Below are positions 44,561 to 56,100 of a stretch of 64,000 nt of DNA, one piece after another. The notes below the pieces were generated by a model. The model made no database searches. It was not told where the DNA came from and saw nothing but the letters and a program-made list of their open reading frames with translations. Origin of the DNA: Palaemon carinicauda (lineage: Eukaryota; Arthropoda; Malacostraca; Decapoda; Palaemonidae); the NCBI RefSeq assembly GCF_036898095.1, contig NC_090746.1, forward strand, positions 103,026,416 through 103,090,415, read 5' to 3'. Positions within the stretch are counted from its first letter, which is position 1. Each line of letters begins with the position of its first letter. A program made the position numbers and the translations under genes.

Positions 44561-46261
44561 CGGTGGTAGCAGCAGGGACGCGTGCTCCTAGACGGCACTC
44601 GGGATCACCTCCATCCAAGCATAGGTTGGTAGTGCAGGACGAAGACAGGTCAGTACAGCATTCTTCCCCACCTTCTTTTCAGGCAGGTACCGTTGTGTCC
44701 ACTCCAAAGGATCGCCCGATCCCTTTCACCTTAGCGAGGATTTCGGACTCTGTGTCCTTGGAGCAGCAGACTTGGTTTGGTCCGCTGGCATGGGCGTTAG
44801 TGAGGGTTATGAAACCAGCACTCGCCAGCCAGGGTAACAAACCAGCGGCTGTCTCTCCTACGCTGAAGAGAAAGAGAGGAGTGGACTTCGTGGTGACTTC
44901 CCCCAGGGCGAAGTTGGTTCCCAAGAGGTCGGTCTCGAGGGTCCCCTCTCCTGCACGAGTACTCTCTCCTTCTCCCGTGGACGAGGCCTTTCCGTCCTCA
45001 GGTGAGTCCAGTGGGGCGGTAGTCTTCCCCTCGGCACCAGGGGGGGAGACTTCGCTTCAGGCAGGAGAATCGTCTCGTGAGGAAGGGGCCCCTCGAACCT
45101 CGTTGTTGGGATCCTGTATCCCTCCCAGGAGGGAACCCAAGAATTCCAAGACCATCCCTAAATCCTCTGCAAGGATTCGTCAGGAACCCACGACTACCCA
45201 GGGGAATGTCCACGTATCACCCCAGGAAGAGATTCCTGGGGCAGGAGACTTAGCTGCCAGCCCGGAGGGAGGAGAACAGCAAGAGTCCGAACATGCCTTC
45301 TGGCAGGTCCTAAGCCTGATAAGGCAACTTAACAGTCTTACGGATCCAGTCATCCCCCCCCCCCCCCGTGAAGGCAAAGACACGATTCTGGATGAAGTGT
45401 TTGACGTTCAGAAGGCCCCTAAGACCAGTGCAGCTCTGCCCTGGTCTCGGGGGCTGAAGAGTGCCAGAGCTAGGGCCAATGCTCAGCTCGCACTTCTTGC
45501 CTCCACCAGTCGTTCCACTGCCGGGAACAAACTCATCCCTCCTCCTCGCCTTCAGCAGAGGAGGTATTTCGAGATCCTGGGTGAGCACAACCTCGCTCTT
45601 CCTCTCCATCACTCTGTGGAGGAGCTGGCGAAGGGAGTTCCCTTGGAGAAACTCTCTGCCCGGCAGGTGTCGTTCTCGGCAGCAGAGATCCTTAACCACG
45701 AGAAGGTCGCTAAGTGTGCCATGCAGGCCACTTCGTGGCTGGACTTCTGGTTAGGATCTCTGGGCATCCTATTGTGATCGAAGGACTTGTCCAAGGAGAC
45801 CAATAGGTAGGCCCTAGAGACCTTCTTGCTCTCGGGCACCCGCTCCATCGAGTTATTGGCGCACCAGGTTACCACCCTGTGGGCCAACTCGGTGTTGAAG
45901 CGTCGCGATGCTGTGTCCGAGAGATTCCATCCGAAGGTCCCCGCCGTAGATGTGTGTAGGCTCCGACATGCCTCCCTCTTGGGGGAGAGCCTGTTTGAGC
46001 CTCAAGACTTGGAGCGAACGGCTGAGAGGTGGAGGAAATCCAGCATGGACTCCCTCCTCCACAGGGCCCTTACAACTCGGCCCTATAAGCCTCCAGCCCC
46101 GCCACAACAGCAGCAACAGCCTCGTAAGGCTCCCAAACAGGCACCGGCAGCTAAGAAAGTGGTGTCTAAGCCCCAGCCCTTTCCAGCCAAGGTCAAGAGG
46201 GGCGGTAAGTCCTCCAGGGGAGGCAAGACTTCTAGGGGTGGCGGCCGCGGCCGCAAGCCCT

Positions 46262-48336
46262 AGGGGTGGCAGTCCCCCTGCGTGTCCACCTGTGGGGGGA
46301 TGCCTTCAGCGTTGCGTCCGCAGGTGGCAACATCACGGGGCCGATGCTTGGACGGTCTCAGTGATCGGCCAAGGTTATCGCGTCCCGTTCACGTCATCTC
46401 AACCTCCCCTGATAGCGAATCCAGTGTCGTTGAGCTCCTATGCCATGGGATCGGCAAAGGGGCTGGCCCTTCAGGCCGAAGTCGAGACCATGTTCGAGAA
46501 GGGTGCTCTCCAGGAGGTCGTGGACGGCTCTCCAGGCTTCTTCAGTCGACTCTTTCTTGTAAAGAAGGCTACTGGAGGCTGGAGACCCGTCATCGATCTC
46601 TCGGCTCTGAACAGGTTTGTCAAACAAACCCGGTTCAGCATGGAGACAGCAGACACGGTCAGACTTGTGGTGAGACCACAAGACTTCATGTGTACACTGG
46701 ATCTAAAGGATGCGTACTTCCAGATCCCAATCCATCCGTCTTCCAGGAAGTACCTGAGATTCTGCCTAGACAACAAGATCTACCAGTTCAAGGTGCTGTG
46801 TTTCGGTCTCTCCACAGCTCCTCAGGTGTTCACCAGAGTGTTCACCCTGATTTCGACTTGGGCGCACAGGAACGGCATTCGTCTCCTTCGTTACCTAGAC
46901 GATTGGCTGATCCTAGCAGACTCAGAGTCGAACCTTCTTCGACACCGAGACAGGCTTCTAGATCTTTGCCAGGATCTGGGGATCGTGGTAAACCTCGAGA
47001 AGTCCTCTCTGCAGCCGTCCCAACGACTGGTTTATCTAGGCATGCTAATAGACACCAATCCCCACAAAGCCTTTCCATCAGACAACCGCAGAGCAAGGCT
47101 GAGGAGGGTGGCGGAACCTTTCCTCAGGCGAAAAGAACTCCCCGCCCAATCGTGGTTGCGTCTCTTAGGCCACCTATCCTCCCTGGCCTGTCTGGTTCCA
47201 AACAGCCGCCTAAGGATGAGATCCCTTCAATGGCGGCTCAAGTCCCGGTGGAATCAAGGATCCGATTCCCCGGACATTCTGATCCCAATGGGGTCTCTGG
47301 AACAGACGGACTTGCGGTGGTGGCTGACCGACGAGAACCTGCGAAAGGGAGTGAGTCTTCTCGTCCTCCCCCCGAAATTGACTCTGTTTTCGGACGCGTC
47401 AAAAGAAGGGTGGGGGCGCACGTTCTGAACCAGAGGGCCTCAGGCCTTTGGTCAGAATCAGAAAAGTGTCTACACATCAACCTGCTAGAATTGAAGGCCG
47501 TCTTTCTGGCCCTTCAATAGTTCCAACGGTTCCTGGCGGGTCACTCCGTGGTGGTGATGAGCGACAACACCACGGTAGTGGCTTATATCAACAAGCAGGG
47601 AGGCACTTTTTCGCAACAGCTATCCCATCTTGCAGTAGAGACTCTGAGGTGGACCGAAACCCACTCGATAACACTATCAGCTCGCTTCATTCCTGGCAAG
47701 AGGAATGTGCTCGCCGACAGTCTGAGCAGGGCTTCGCAGATAGTGAGTACCGAGTGGTCTTTGGATCCTCAGATAGCCAACAAAGTCCTGACTTTGTGGG
47801 GTTCCCCGACGGTGGACTTGTTCACGACAGCCTTGAACTTCAAGCTGCCCTTGTACTGTTCACCAGTCCCGGACCCCAAGGCACTCTGGCAAGATGCTTT
47901 CCAGCAACGGTGGGACAACATCGACGTGTAAGCCTTCCCACCATTCTGTCTGATGAGAAGGGTGCTCAACAGGACCAGACTATCGGTCAACTGTTCCATG
48001 ACTCTAGTAGCTCCGCTATGGCATCACGCGGAATGGTTTCCGGACCTTCTGCAACTCCTGACGGAACTCCCAAGGGAGCTTCCTCCACGACACAAGCTTC
48101 TCAGACAACCCCACTCCGGTGTCCCTCACAGGGCCGTAGCCTCGCTTCGGCTTCACGCCTGGAGACTATCCAGCGTCTCCTCGCGGAGAGAGGCTTTTCG
48201 CAACAGGTTGCGGAGAGAATGTCTCGGCACCTGCGAAGGTCCTCTGAGGGAGTCTACCAAGCGAAGTGGAGAGTCTTTTGTGGTTGGTGTTGTGGAAGGG
48301 GTATCTCTCCACTCGATGCCACTATTCCAGCAATAG
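46262..48336 (+). pseudogene. DIRS-II pol: RT, RNase H and MT-like domain with few lesions
   Basis: Frame +1 to gag and overlapping its end. RT: GFFSRLFLVKKATGGWRPVI, LDLKDAYFQIPIHP, FKVLCFGLSTAPQVFTR, catalytic YLDD at 46892-46903, VNLEKSSLQPSQRLVYLGM. RNase H: LTLFSDASKEGWG, then a one-base loss in a G-run at about 47408, HINLLELKAVFLALQ, a TAG at 47518, MSDNTTVVAYIN, GKRNVLADSLSR. MT-like: VDLFTTALNFKLPLYCSPVP, a TAA at 47929 where DIRS-I has Tyr (DVYAFPPF), TLVAPLWHHAEWF. Three lesions in about 690 codons. Confidence 0.93.
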
Positions 48337-49197
48337 CGGACTTCCTTGTGTATCTGCGAGAAGAAATGCGCCTTTCTGTCTCGGCAGCGAAAGGCTATCG
48401 CTCAGCCTTAAGCTTGGCCTTCAGATTGAAGGGCGTGGATATTTCTTCATTGCTAGAACTTTCTTTACTCATACGTAGCTATGAGCTTACCTGCCCCCAG
48501 TCGGAAGTGAGACCCCCTCCTTGGAACGTGGTTCAAGTCCTCAGGTCTCTCAAGAGACCTCCCTTCGAGCCATTACGCCAGGCCTCCGATCGCCACCTGT
48601 CTTGGAAGACGGCTTTCCTACTCGCCTTGGCCTCGGCCAAGCGAGTTAGTGAACTTCATGGTCTCTCGTACGACATCGTCCATTCAAGGGGATGGGGGGA
48701 GGTAACGTTCAGGTTCGTCCCTGAGTTTGTGGCCAAGACTCAGAATCCTGGAGTGCCGTATCCTCGGTTCGACTCTTTCAGGATCGCGAGTCTCTGTTCT
48801 GTAACAAACAACCCAGACCAGCTGCTACTATGCCCAGTGAGGTGTCTGAGGTACTATCTGTAACAAACAACCCAGACCAGCTGCTACTATGCCCAGTGAG
48901 GTGTCTGAGGTACTACTTGAAGAGAATGGCTGCAGTCCGTCCTCATGTGCGAGCTTTGTTTGTGAGCACAGGCAGGACAAAGAGGAGGGTCACCAGGAAC
49001 ACCATCTCTGCTTGGATTCGAAGGGTTATCCACCATGCCCTGAGTCCTGACCCTCCTCCGTCACGTCGCCCTCGGGCCCACGATGTCAGGGGTATTGCTA
49101 CATCCCTGGCCTTCAAGAGAAACTTCTCTGTGACGCAGGTACTTCAAGCTGGGGTCTGGAAGCGTCAAACGACCTTCACAGCCCACTACCTGCAAGA
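48018..49197 (+). pseudogene. DIRS-II tyrosine recombinase, broken by a 59-bp duplication and cut by gap
   Basis: ATG 48018 lies 319 nt inside the end of pol in another frame, as in DIRS-I. N-terminal core-binding part: TIQRLLAERGFSQQVAERM, YQAKWRVFCGWC, AAKGYRSALSLAF. Catalytic domain: Arg in LASAKRVSELHGL (codon 48642), His-x-x-Arg in AHDVRGIATSLAF (about 49079), Tyr in FTAHYLQ (49187-49189). A 59-bp segment is repeated in tandem (48800-48858 and 48859-48917), shifting the frame. The gap begins 8 bases after the catalytic Tyr codon, so the C-terminus is unknown. Confidence 0.92.
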
Positions 49198-49697
49198 NNN
49201 NNNNNNNNNNNNNNNNNNNNNNNNNNNNNNNNNNNNNNNNNNNNNNNNNNNNNNNNNNNNNNNNNNNNNNNNNNNNNNNNNNNNNNNNNNNNNNNNNNNN
49301 NNNNNNNNNNNNNNNNNNNNNNNNNNNNNNNNNNNNNNNNNNNNNNNNNNNNNNNNNNNNNNNNNNNNNNNNNNNNNNNNNNNNNNNNNNNNNNNNNNNN
49401 NNNNNNNNNNNNNNNNNNNNNNNNNNNNNNNNNNNNNNNNNNNNNNNNNNNNNNNNNNNNNNNNNNNNNNNNNNNNNNNNNNNNNNNNNNNNNNNNNNNN
49501 NNNNNNNNNNNNNNNNNNNNNNNNNNNNNNNNNNNNNNNNNNNNNNNNNNNNNNNNNNNNNNNNNNNNNNNNNNNNNNNNNNNNNNNNNNNNNNNNNNNN
49601 NNNNNNNNNNNNNNNNNNNNNNNNNNNNNNNNNNNNNNNNNNNNNNNNNNNNNNNNNNNNNNNNNNNNNNNNNNNNNNNNNNNNNNNNNNNNNNNNN
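49198..49697. other. assembly gap, 500 N
   Basis: Exactly 500 unknown bases, a conventional placeholder; the true length is unknown. Confidence 1.
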
Positions 49698-49915
49698 CTT
49701 ATATTGTTTTCTTCACCGAGAATAGAATTTCAACGTTCTTCTCCTAATTGTACTTCATTAAGTCCATTTATAATATTTTCATAAGGCGAGAGAGTATTTC
49801 CTAGTAAAAATTAATTGACCATTAAAGATTCTGATAATAACAGGTATATAGTTTATACTTAAAAGTATGAAGTATTAAGAAAGGCAAATTTTTAAATTAA
49901 TAAAAAGGCCACAAT
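49698..49915. other. unassigned sequence after gap
   Basis: AT-rich; no match to DIRS-II ends seen. Confidence 0.5.
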
Positions 49916-49917
49916 CC

Positions 49918-50970
49918 ACATTTTGTCATAGAATTGAGGTAAGAATAAGAAGTAAAAATAGTAAATGGTGGGATGAAGAAGTAAAAGGATTAGAAGGAAA
50001 ACTGGAGATATTTGGAGGTTGGATAGGGTAGTCCAAAATAAAGTGAGAAAGAAAAGTATGACATGTTACAAAGCAGAGGAAAGAAAGTGAAAAGACGCTT
50101 CAGGGAAAATAAAATGTAGAATGAAATGTTACTAAACAAACGGATCTTACAATCAGAAGATGCTGCTAGATGTGAATACATCAATATGTTGAAGGAACGA
50201 ATATTTTGAAGGTTTTTGAATGTGGAAGACAGAAGAGAGCCTGAGCTAAATAATACAAGATTGGAATACTTATTGTGAGGCTGAAAAAGCTTGTGGGGTG
50301 GACTGTTGAAGATCTACGAAAGGTAATTTAGAGGATGAAGAAACGAAATACATCAAGAGTTGATGGGATTACAAGTGAGATGTTACAGTACGGTGATTAC
50401 TGATCAGTTATGTTTGGGTGAGCTAAAGATCCTTAAAGAAGAAGTTTGAAATGAATACTTGATCTGTTGTAGAACGTTAAAGGTGATAACAGAGACTAGG
50501 AATTATAGGGGTATAATATTACTTAGTATCACAGGAAAGTTGTACGGCATGATTTTAATTGTGAAAGTAAGGCAGGTGTCAGAGAGAACTTATTGGTGAA
50601 GAACAATGTACGCTTAGACAAGGAGGAATATGTTCGAATCAATTCTTTATTTTGATATAGCTGTATGAGAAGCATGAAAGTAAAAGAAAAATGTTGTATG
50701 AGGTGTACATTGACCTGACAATAACTTATGACAAAATCGAATAGAGAGGTAATTTAGATGGTATTCAGAATGTTGGGTATGGATTAAATGCTGTTGAATG
50801 CAATCAAATTTTATGTGATAGAAGTGAAACATGTGTTCAGAGTAAGTAGATAGGAGAGAGACTAGCTTGTAGTTAAAGTGAGTCTGGGACAAGTGAGAGA
50901 TATGCATCCTTGGCTTGCTTATCATCTTTATAGAGTGATTTGAGAGCTCAGAAACAATATAGTGAACGTT
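49918..50970 (+). pseudogene. degenerate RTE-like LINE pol (first part)
   Basis: Followed across many stops and shifts, the translation shows WWDEEVKGL, WTVEDLRKV, RVDGITSEMLQYG, a decayed NYRGI-LLSI-GK block, EEQC-LRQGG (RT region 3), LYEVYIDLT-TYDKI (the YxDLxKAYD block) and a NAV--NQILCDRSETCVQ segment. The order is that of RTE-like reverse transcriptase. Heavily decayed, older than LINE-R. Confidence 0.7.
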
Positions 50971-50973
50971 GTA
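50783..50973 (+). repeat. 190-bp direct repeat, left copy
   Basis: GCAATCAAATTTTATGTGAT, GAAACATGTGTTCAGAGTAA and AACAATATAGTGAACGT match 52573-52763 at roughly 90% or better. Confidence 0.85.
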
Positions 50974-51660
50974 GTGGTTTGCGGACTGTGGCCAGAGGTA
51001 GCACCCGAACTGCCTAGTGACCGAATGCCGACCACAACCCGACGTTCACTACACAACAAATATACAATGGTGTAATACCCAAAAGAAACTAAGTAACAGG
51101 TCAAGAGAACGGAGCTCTGGGCACCACCCCTTGATTTATACTGGGCAAGGGGACCCAGCTTGAATCTTGTTTTTTATCATACCTTTCATTGGGCTAGCTG
51201 GATTATAAATAAAGGTATAAGAACATTAGGTGAAAGGGAATATTATAATTAATAACGGAACACAGTGTGGGAGGAAAGAATTATGATAAATTACTGTACT
51301 TATGAGCTTCAAAAAACAGTGGTGGAGGAGAAGACACCGTGGTGAGAGGTTCTAAAATGAAATGCTGTATTCCTAAAATAGGCAAAAGAACAATTTATTT
51401 GAAAAACTGTTAGGAATACCGTAATGTATCAATCAAAATAATCAAAGCCAAAATTAACATCCCTTACGTAAAACTTCAGCATCCGGGTAACAAGATAAAC
51501 AAATTACACAATCAAGATTTCCACTGGGGGGACACTCATAAGTGTTCCTATTCAGTACAAGTATTAACAAAGACACACCTAACCGTGTATCTATTTGGGC
51601 AAGTACCAGTATGCCATTTCAATAGTTCCAGTTTACTACTAATGTTTATGACACTTAAAA
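50974..51660. other. unassigned insert within the LINE
   Basis: Begins with a short foldback (GTGAACGTTG...GTAGTGGT against ACCACAAC..GACGTTCAC at about 50955-51055). Otherwise nothing recognised. Confidence 0.4.
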
Positions 51661-51664
51661 GTTT

Positions 51665-52070
51665 GTGGTCTTTCGCAAAAAGACGGTTTTAGGCCCCTTT
51701 ACGTTCACTTGGTTCTGGGGCAAACATTTAAAAAAAAACTGTCCTCTCACTAAGTTCCAGTATGGAATCACCTTTTGTGATCTTCTGATGTGGAGTAGCA
51801 ATATCTTGATCCTTGTTGATGAAATCTTGGATTCGCAAGGTTTTCAACTGTCGAAGCTCTTTTTCAACTGAACTGAGAATACTAAAGAAGGGCCGTGCCT
51901 GATGTCAAAACTTCTCTAATGACAACATCTTCTAGCTGAGCATTGAAAATTGAGTTCATATCTTCACCTTCTCCCTTTTCACCCATTTTGAGCAATGCAT
52001 CATTTATTGCTATCAAACGATATAATCCCATTTTGCGATACTGTACATTCAATTCCAGGGAGGGATTTAC
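51665..52070 (-). pseudogene. unrecognised protein-coding fossil
   Basis: On the minus strand three segments in different phases read through. The first (from about 52065) is QYRKMGLYRLIAINDALLKM, then GEDMNSIFNAQLEDVVIREV and LTSGTALL, ending at a TAG. The next is SILSSVEKELRQLKTLRIQD ... DIATPHQKITKGDSILELSE. The third is CLPQNQVNVKGPKTVFLRKT. Joined length is about 125-130 residues, amphipathic and charged, protein-like. I do not recognise the family. It may be a processed host pseudogene or part of a mobile element. Confidence 0.45.
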
Positions 52071-52572
52071 TCACTTTTTTTATACACTGTTCATTCAGTA
52101 GGGTAAAGGAAGTTTATACTAAGCTGATTAACCCTATTTAGTTGTAGGAATCATTCAGTACCCTTCAAATCATTTTTCTTGTGCCACGTCTTAACTCAAC
52201 TTCTAGTTGCCTCTCTAAAACCCTACAGAGAGTAGGGCGTGCTGCAAAAAACAGATGTGGTTAGACAACTGGTAGGACCAAAAAATATTACAATACCCAT
52301 TAAAAATATAAATAATGCTTCTATTCATGACTTTCTGTTATGAAAATAAATGAATTTGTTGCTGGCAAAATATGTAAACCTATTTAAGAAAAATTGAAAT
52401 TTTTACAGTGAATATATGGAAAATCATTATAGTACAGTACTGAGGTAGAATATCAGACATTATGACAAAAGGGAATTGATAATGAGAGTTACTTTAAAAC
52501 ATATATAACCCAAGCTTGTTATATGTGGAAATGGTTTGTATTTTCCCCAACTATTATTAATTTTTTTCACAA

Positions 52573-53050
52573 CGGATTAAATGTTGCTGAATGCAATCAA
52601 ATTTTATGTGATAGAAGTGAAACATGTGTTCAGAGTAAGTAGATAGAAGAGAGACTAGTTTGTGGTCAAAGTGAGTCTGGGACAAGTGCGAGATATGCAC
52701 CCTTGGTTTCCTTATCATCTTTACGGAGTGATTTGAGAGATCTGAAACAATATAGTGAACGTGGGTGTAAAGTTGTAGGATAAGTAAATTAGTTGTGATT
52801 GAAATGTGAAATAGTTGATTGGAGAAAGTGAAGAGAGACTGCATAAGGTGGTGAGATAGTTTGTAAGTGTGAGAGAGGAGAAAGTTAGAGTAAATATGAA
52901 CAGGAGTAAGGTAATGAGAGTAAATGGAAATGAAGATAAATGTTAGAAAGGATGGTGAAAGAATGGCAGCATTTAATATGTCTAAGCATCTTGGAGTAAA
53001 CAAAATAGATGGTGGTAAGATGAGGGAAGACGTGACTCTAAATATAACAC
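52573..53050 (+). pseudogene. degenerate RTE-like LINE pol (second part)
   Basis: Starts with the right copy of the 190-bp repeat (52573-52763), then continues the LINE: MNRSKVMRVN-like block and HLGVNKIDGGKMREDVTL, equivalent to the FKYLG..I...G....E region after RT. Confidence 0.65.
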
Positions 53051-53440
53051 AAAAGAAAGACTAAGATAAAAACTTTGTTCAACAAGCTCCTAAACCAATC
53101 CCATTATTTTACTCACTATAAAACATAAAGATAATTTTGATTCTGGTTTCCCCATTTGTTATTTGTTACTGTGCATTCTATTGCTTCCTGCGTCTTAGTC
53201 TTTCCATCTCTTCTACTTCTATCCCCAGATCTTAACAAGAATGTAATTATAATCTGACTTTGTATCCATAAGTCTAATGGGCTTTGAGAGCATTATTAGC
53301 CTCACTTTTATTCTCAGTGACGATACTTGAAAGGCGTATAGATTATGATTATTTAGCTCAACATAACTTTATCTAAAAAAGGTAAACTTCTCTGTGCTAT
53401 AACAGTCATTTTCCTCTTTGCAAATTGATCAAATTTTCCT
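53051..53440. other. unassigned sequence
   Basis: Nothing recognised. Confidence 0.45.
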
Positions 53441-53446
53441 CGTAAA

Positions 53447-53640
53447 ACTATCATATTCCATTTTAAATTTCTCTTTGTCGCCCTTTGCTTCTGCCATTAT
53501 ATTTGCAAATTCTGTAATTCTGTTGTCTGGCCACTCGATTTCCACCAACTGTAATGCTTCATATTCTTTAGAATACTCTTCGAGCAGTAAATGCGCTCTA
53601 TCCAAACAATTTGTGCAAAGTTACTTTATGTCATTTATAT
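53447..53640 (-). pseudogene. open stretch of about 62 codons without start, unknown protein fragment
   Basis: The minus strand reads CTNCLDRAHLLLEEYSKEYE, then ALQLVEIEWPDNRITEFANI and MAEAKGDKEKFKMEYDSFTR before a TGA. Charged and helical-looking; CxxC at its start. No family recognised. Confidence 0.3.
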
Positions 53641-53673
53641 TACCACCATTTACGCCATCTTGGAAATATACTC

Positions 53674-53719
<46 letters not shown>

Positions 53720-54365
53720 CATTATTACTTGCTAAGCTACAACCCTAGTTGGAAAAGCGGGATGCTGTAAGCCCCTGGGCTCCAACAGAGAAAATAGCTC
53801 AGTGAGGAAAGAAAACAAAGAAAAACAAAATGTTTTAAGAAGAGCAACACGATTAAAATAAATATCTCCTATATAAACTATAAAATCTTTAACAAACCAA
53901 GAGGAAGAGAAATAAGATAGAACAGTGCGCCCATGTGTATTCTCAAGCAAGAGAACTTTACTGACCCAAAAGACAGTGGAAGACCATGGTACAGAGGCTA
54001 TGGCTCTACCCAAGATTAGAGAACAATGGTTTGATTTTGGAGTGTCCTTCTACTAGAAGAGCTGCTTACCATAGCTAAAGAGTCTCTTCTACCCTTACAA
54101 AGAGAAAAGTTGCCGCTGAACAATTACAGTGAAGTAAGAAGAATTGTTTGGTAATCTCAGTGTTGTCCGGTGTATGAGGACACAGGAGAATGTGTAAAGA
54201 ATAGGCCAGACTATTCAGTGTGTGTGTGTGTGTGTAGGCAAAGGGGAAATCAACCGTAACCAGAGAGAAGGATCCAATGTAGTACTGTTTGGCCAATCAA
54301 AAGACCCCGTAACTCGCTAGTGGTAGTATCTCAACGGGTGGCTAGTGTCTTGGCCAACCTACTAC
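53674..54365 (-). repeat. SINE-A, full length
   Basis: From (ATT)n (53674-53728, the complement of the AAT tail) to CTTGGCCAACCTACTACC (complement of the 5' end). About 640 bp without the tail: the most complete copy here. A (GT)n of 17 bp lies at 54219-54235. Confidence 0.9.
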
Positions 54366-55540
54366 CTTAAAACTACTCATCCAAGACAGATTATCTCACG
54401 TCTATATTCTTTCCAATATTAAATAGGGAACGGATGAAATCAACGTTCTTATTTTCTGGTCATGTTAGTCTAAAAGCCCTAGCTTCAACACAGCCACATA
54501 GAGCTCAACATATAATAACTTTGAAATGACAAACTTCAGCTCTCGCGAACAAACCTGAATCTATCAAAGAAATTCATTCAAAACACATACATAGACAAGC
54601 AAACAAGCACACTTCTGGAGGCAAATGCAAGTATAAATGTAGTTTTTCAACCAATGGAATAAAAAAAATACAATAAAAGCAGACACCATATACATATGGT
54701 ATAAAAATGATAAGACTATGATAACTAGGTGCACATGTTACAAAATATAAACATACGAAAAGACGGGGAATATTCATATTCATATACAAAAGGGGTGAAA
54801 AGCTTTATCTATCTTTATTCTTATTTGTTATTACCATTCAGTACGATCTCAGTTCTTTAGAAAACATCTTAGGAGAGGTGTTACCGAAAACCGAAAAAAA
54901 AAAAACAGCAAATAAACCCTATTTAATCCTGAAGGTAACACTCCCATTGTTCTGCCAGGTGAATGAACAGTCTGCCGTCATTTCTATTTTGTATTACAAT
55001 GTTGCGTACATTTTAACCTCTAAAGATACTAATGTCAGAGTTGGCTGGTGTATCTTTTTTTACTTTCGGAGAGGATTCGAGTACTTCACAACTAAAGCCC
55101 CTTTTCAGAGGTTTCCAAACACGGTGTCTCTCCCTACTAGGGGAAGAGATCACAAATGTTGAGACGCTTTAGTTCGTTATTTTCAATGTAAGTCTAAAAC
55201 ATAACACACGAATTCTCTTTCACTTTCAAAGCGATATATATTACCATTGCACAAGTCTAAATATACGTCAACATTAATTATCCCTTCAATATGTTGCAGT
55301 AATTGTTCAAGTTATATTTGATATTAAATATAAGATACCATTTCTACTTTATTAATCAATTCAAAACACCAGCGTATGCTTTACTTATGATTTTCCTAAT
55401 TAATTAAAATTAAAGCCTGGACTCTTGTTAACGACATGTTACATGCGTAATCAATCACATTGTTCATACGCATTTCTTTATCAATATTTTCCTCTTTAGA
55501 AATTTAGAAAATATTTTCATAACATGCTGTTTCAGCGTTT
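54366..55540. other. unassigned AT-rich sequence
   Basis: No supported feature. A 94-codon plus frame (54878-55162) has no known domain. Confidence 0.4.
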
Positions 55541-55544
55541 ATAT

Positions 55545-55909
<365 letters not shown>

Positions 55910-55911
55910 AA

Positions 55912-56100
55912 AGCAATGAATTCAGGGAGTGGCTATGGTGTAAGAATTTCTCATAGGATTATCAATGAAATCTCTACTGGGGCAAAGAAGAAACATATAC
56001 ACATCTAAAAGAGAGATAGATATTTTATAACAACAGAAGAAGAAGAAAGGCAACGTTGGTTGGAACACTTTAGTGAGGTCATGAATAGGATATATGAAGG
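55912..56100 (+). pseudogene. non-LTR pol fragment between endonuclease and RT
   Basis: FITTEEEERQRWLEHFSEVM at about 56017-56080 is the characteristic linker found just before RT in many non-LTR polymerases. It is preceded by a decayed region. Truncated on the left by the TA array. Confidence 0.75.

Larger units (their letters stand above)
42307..46263 (+). pseudogene. DIRS-II gag, about 1,318 codons with two in-frame stops
   Basis: Start chosen at ATG 42307 because the following CPGVAGRPCGTF matches the DIRS-IV gag start; upstream in-frame codons include no earlier ATG. Order: Cys/His/Trp-rich N-terminus (residues 3-60), Pro/Ser-rich acidic region, RSPAR-type basic repeats (350-400), a 45-residue tandem repeat (43696-44290), an RD/RS repeat tract (44290-44560), then a conserved globular part (about residues 980-1250, with LPLHHSVEELAKG) and a Gly/Arg/Lys-rich tail (RGGKSSRGGKTSRGGGRG). 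TGA at 45775 and TAG at 45808 interrupt the otherwise open frame. It presumably forms the particle and binds RNA; the last part overlaps pol. Confidence 0.85.
41990..49197 (+). mobile_element. DIRS-II: DIRS-type retrotransposon, 3' end lost in gap
   Basis: Leader from about 41990 (exact start uncertain), gag, pol (RT, RNase H, MT-like) and tyrosine recombinase in canonical DIRS order. It is GC-richer than DIRS-I and far less decayed: only about six visible lesions in 6.9 kb. The inverted repeat partner and internal complementary region would lie in the 500-N gap or are missing; sequence after the gap does not match the leader. Confidence 0.88.

Noticed and set aside
46282..47520. 412-codon frame over the DIRS-II RT region
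   Set aside because: Only its last 35 or so codons (after the G-run frameshift) are RNase H; the rest is a shadow frame of RT.
49198..49747. Frame continuing through the N block to 49747
   Set aside because: Continuity across 500 unknown bases is meaningless; the recombinase is only supported up to 49197.
50955..51055. Small foldback at the left edge of the LINE insert as a separate MITE
   Set aside because: The arms pair only over about 15 bp with mismatches and no target duplication was seen.
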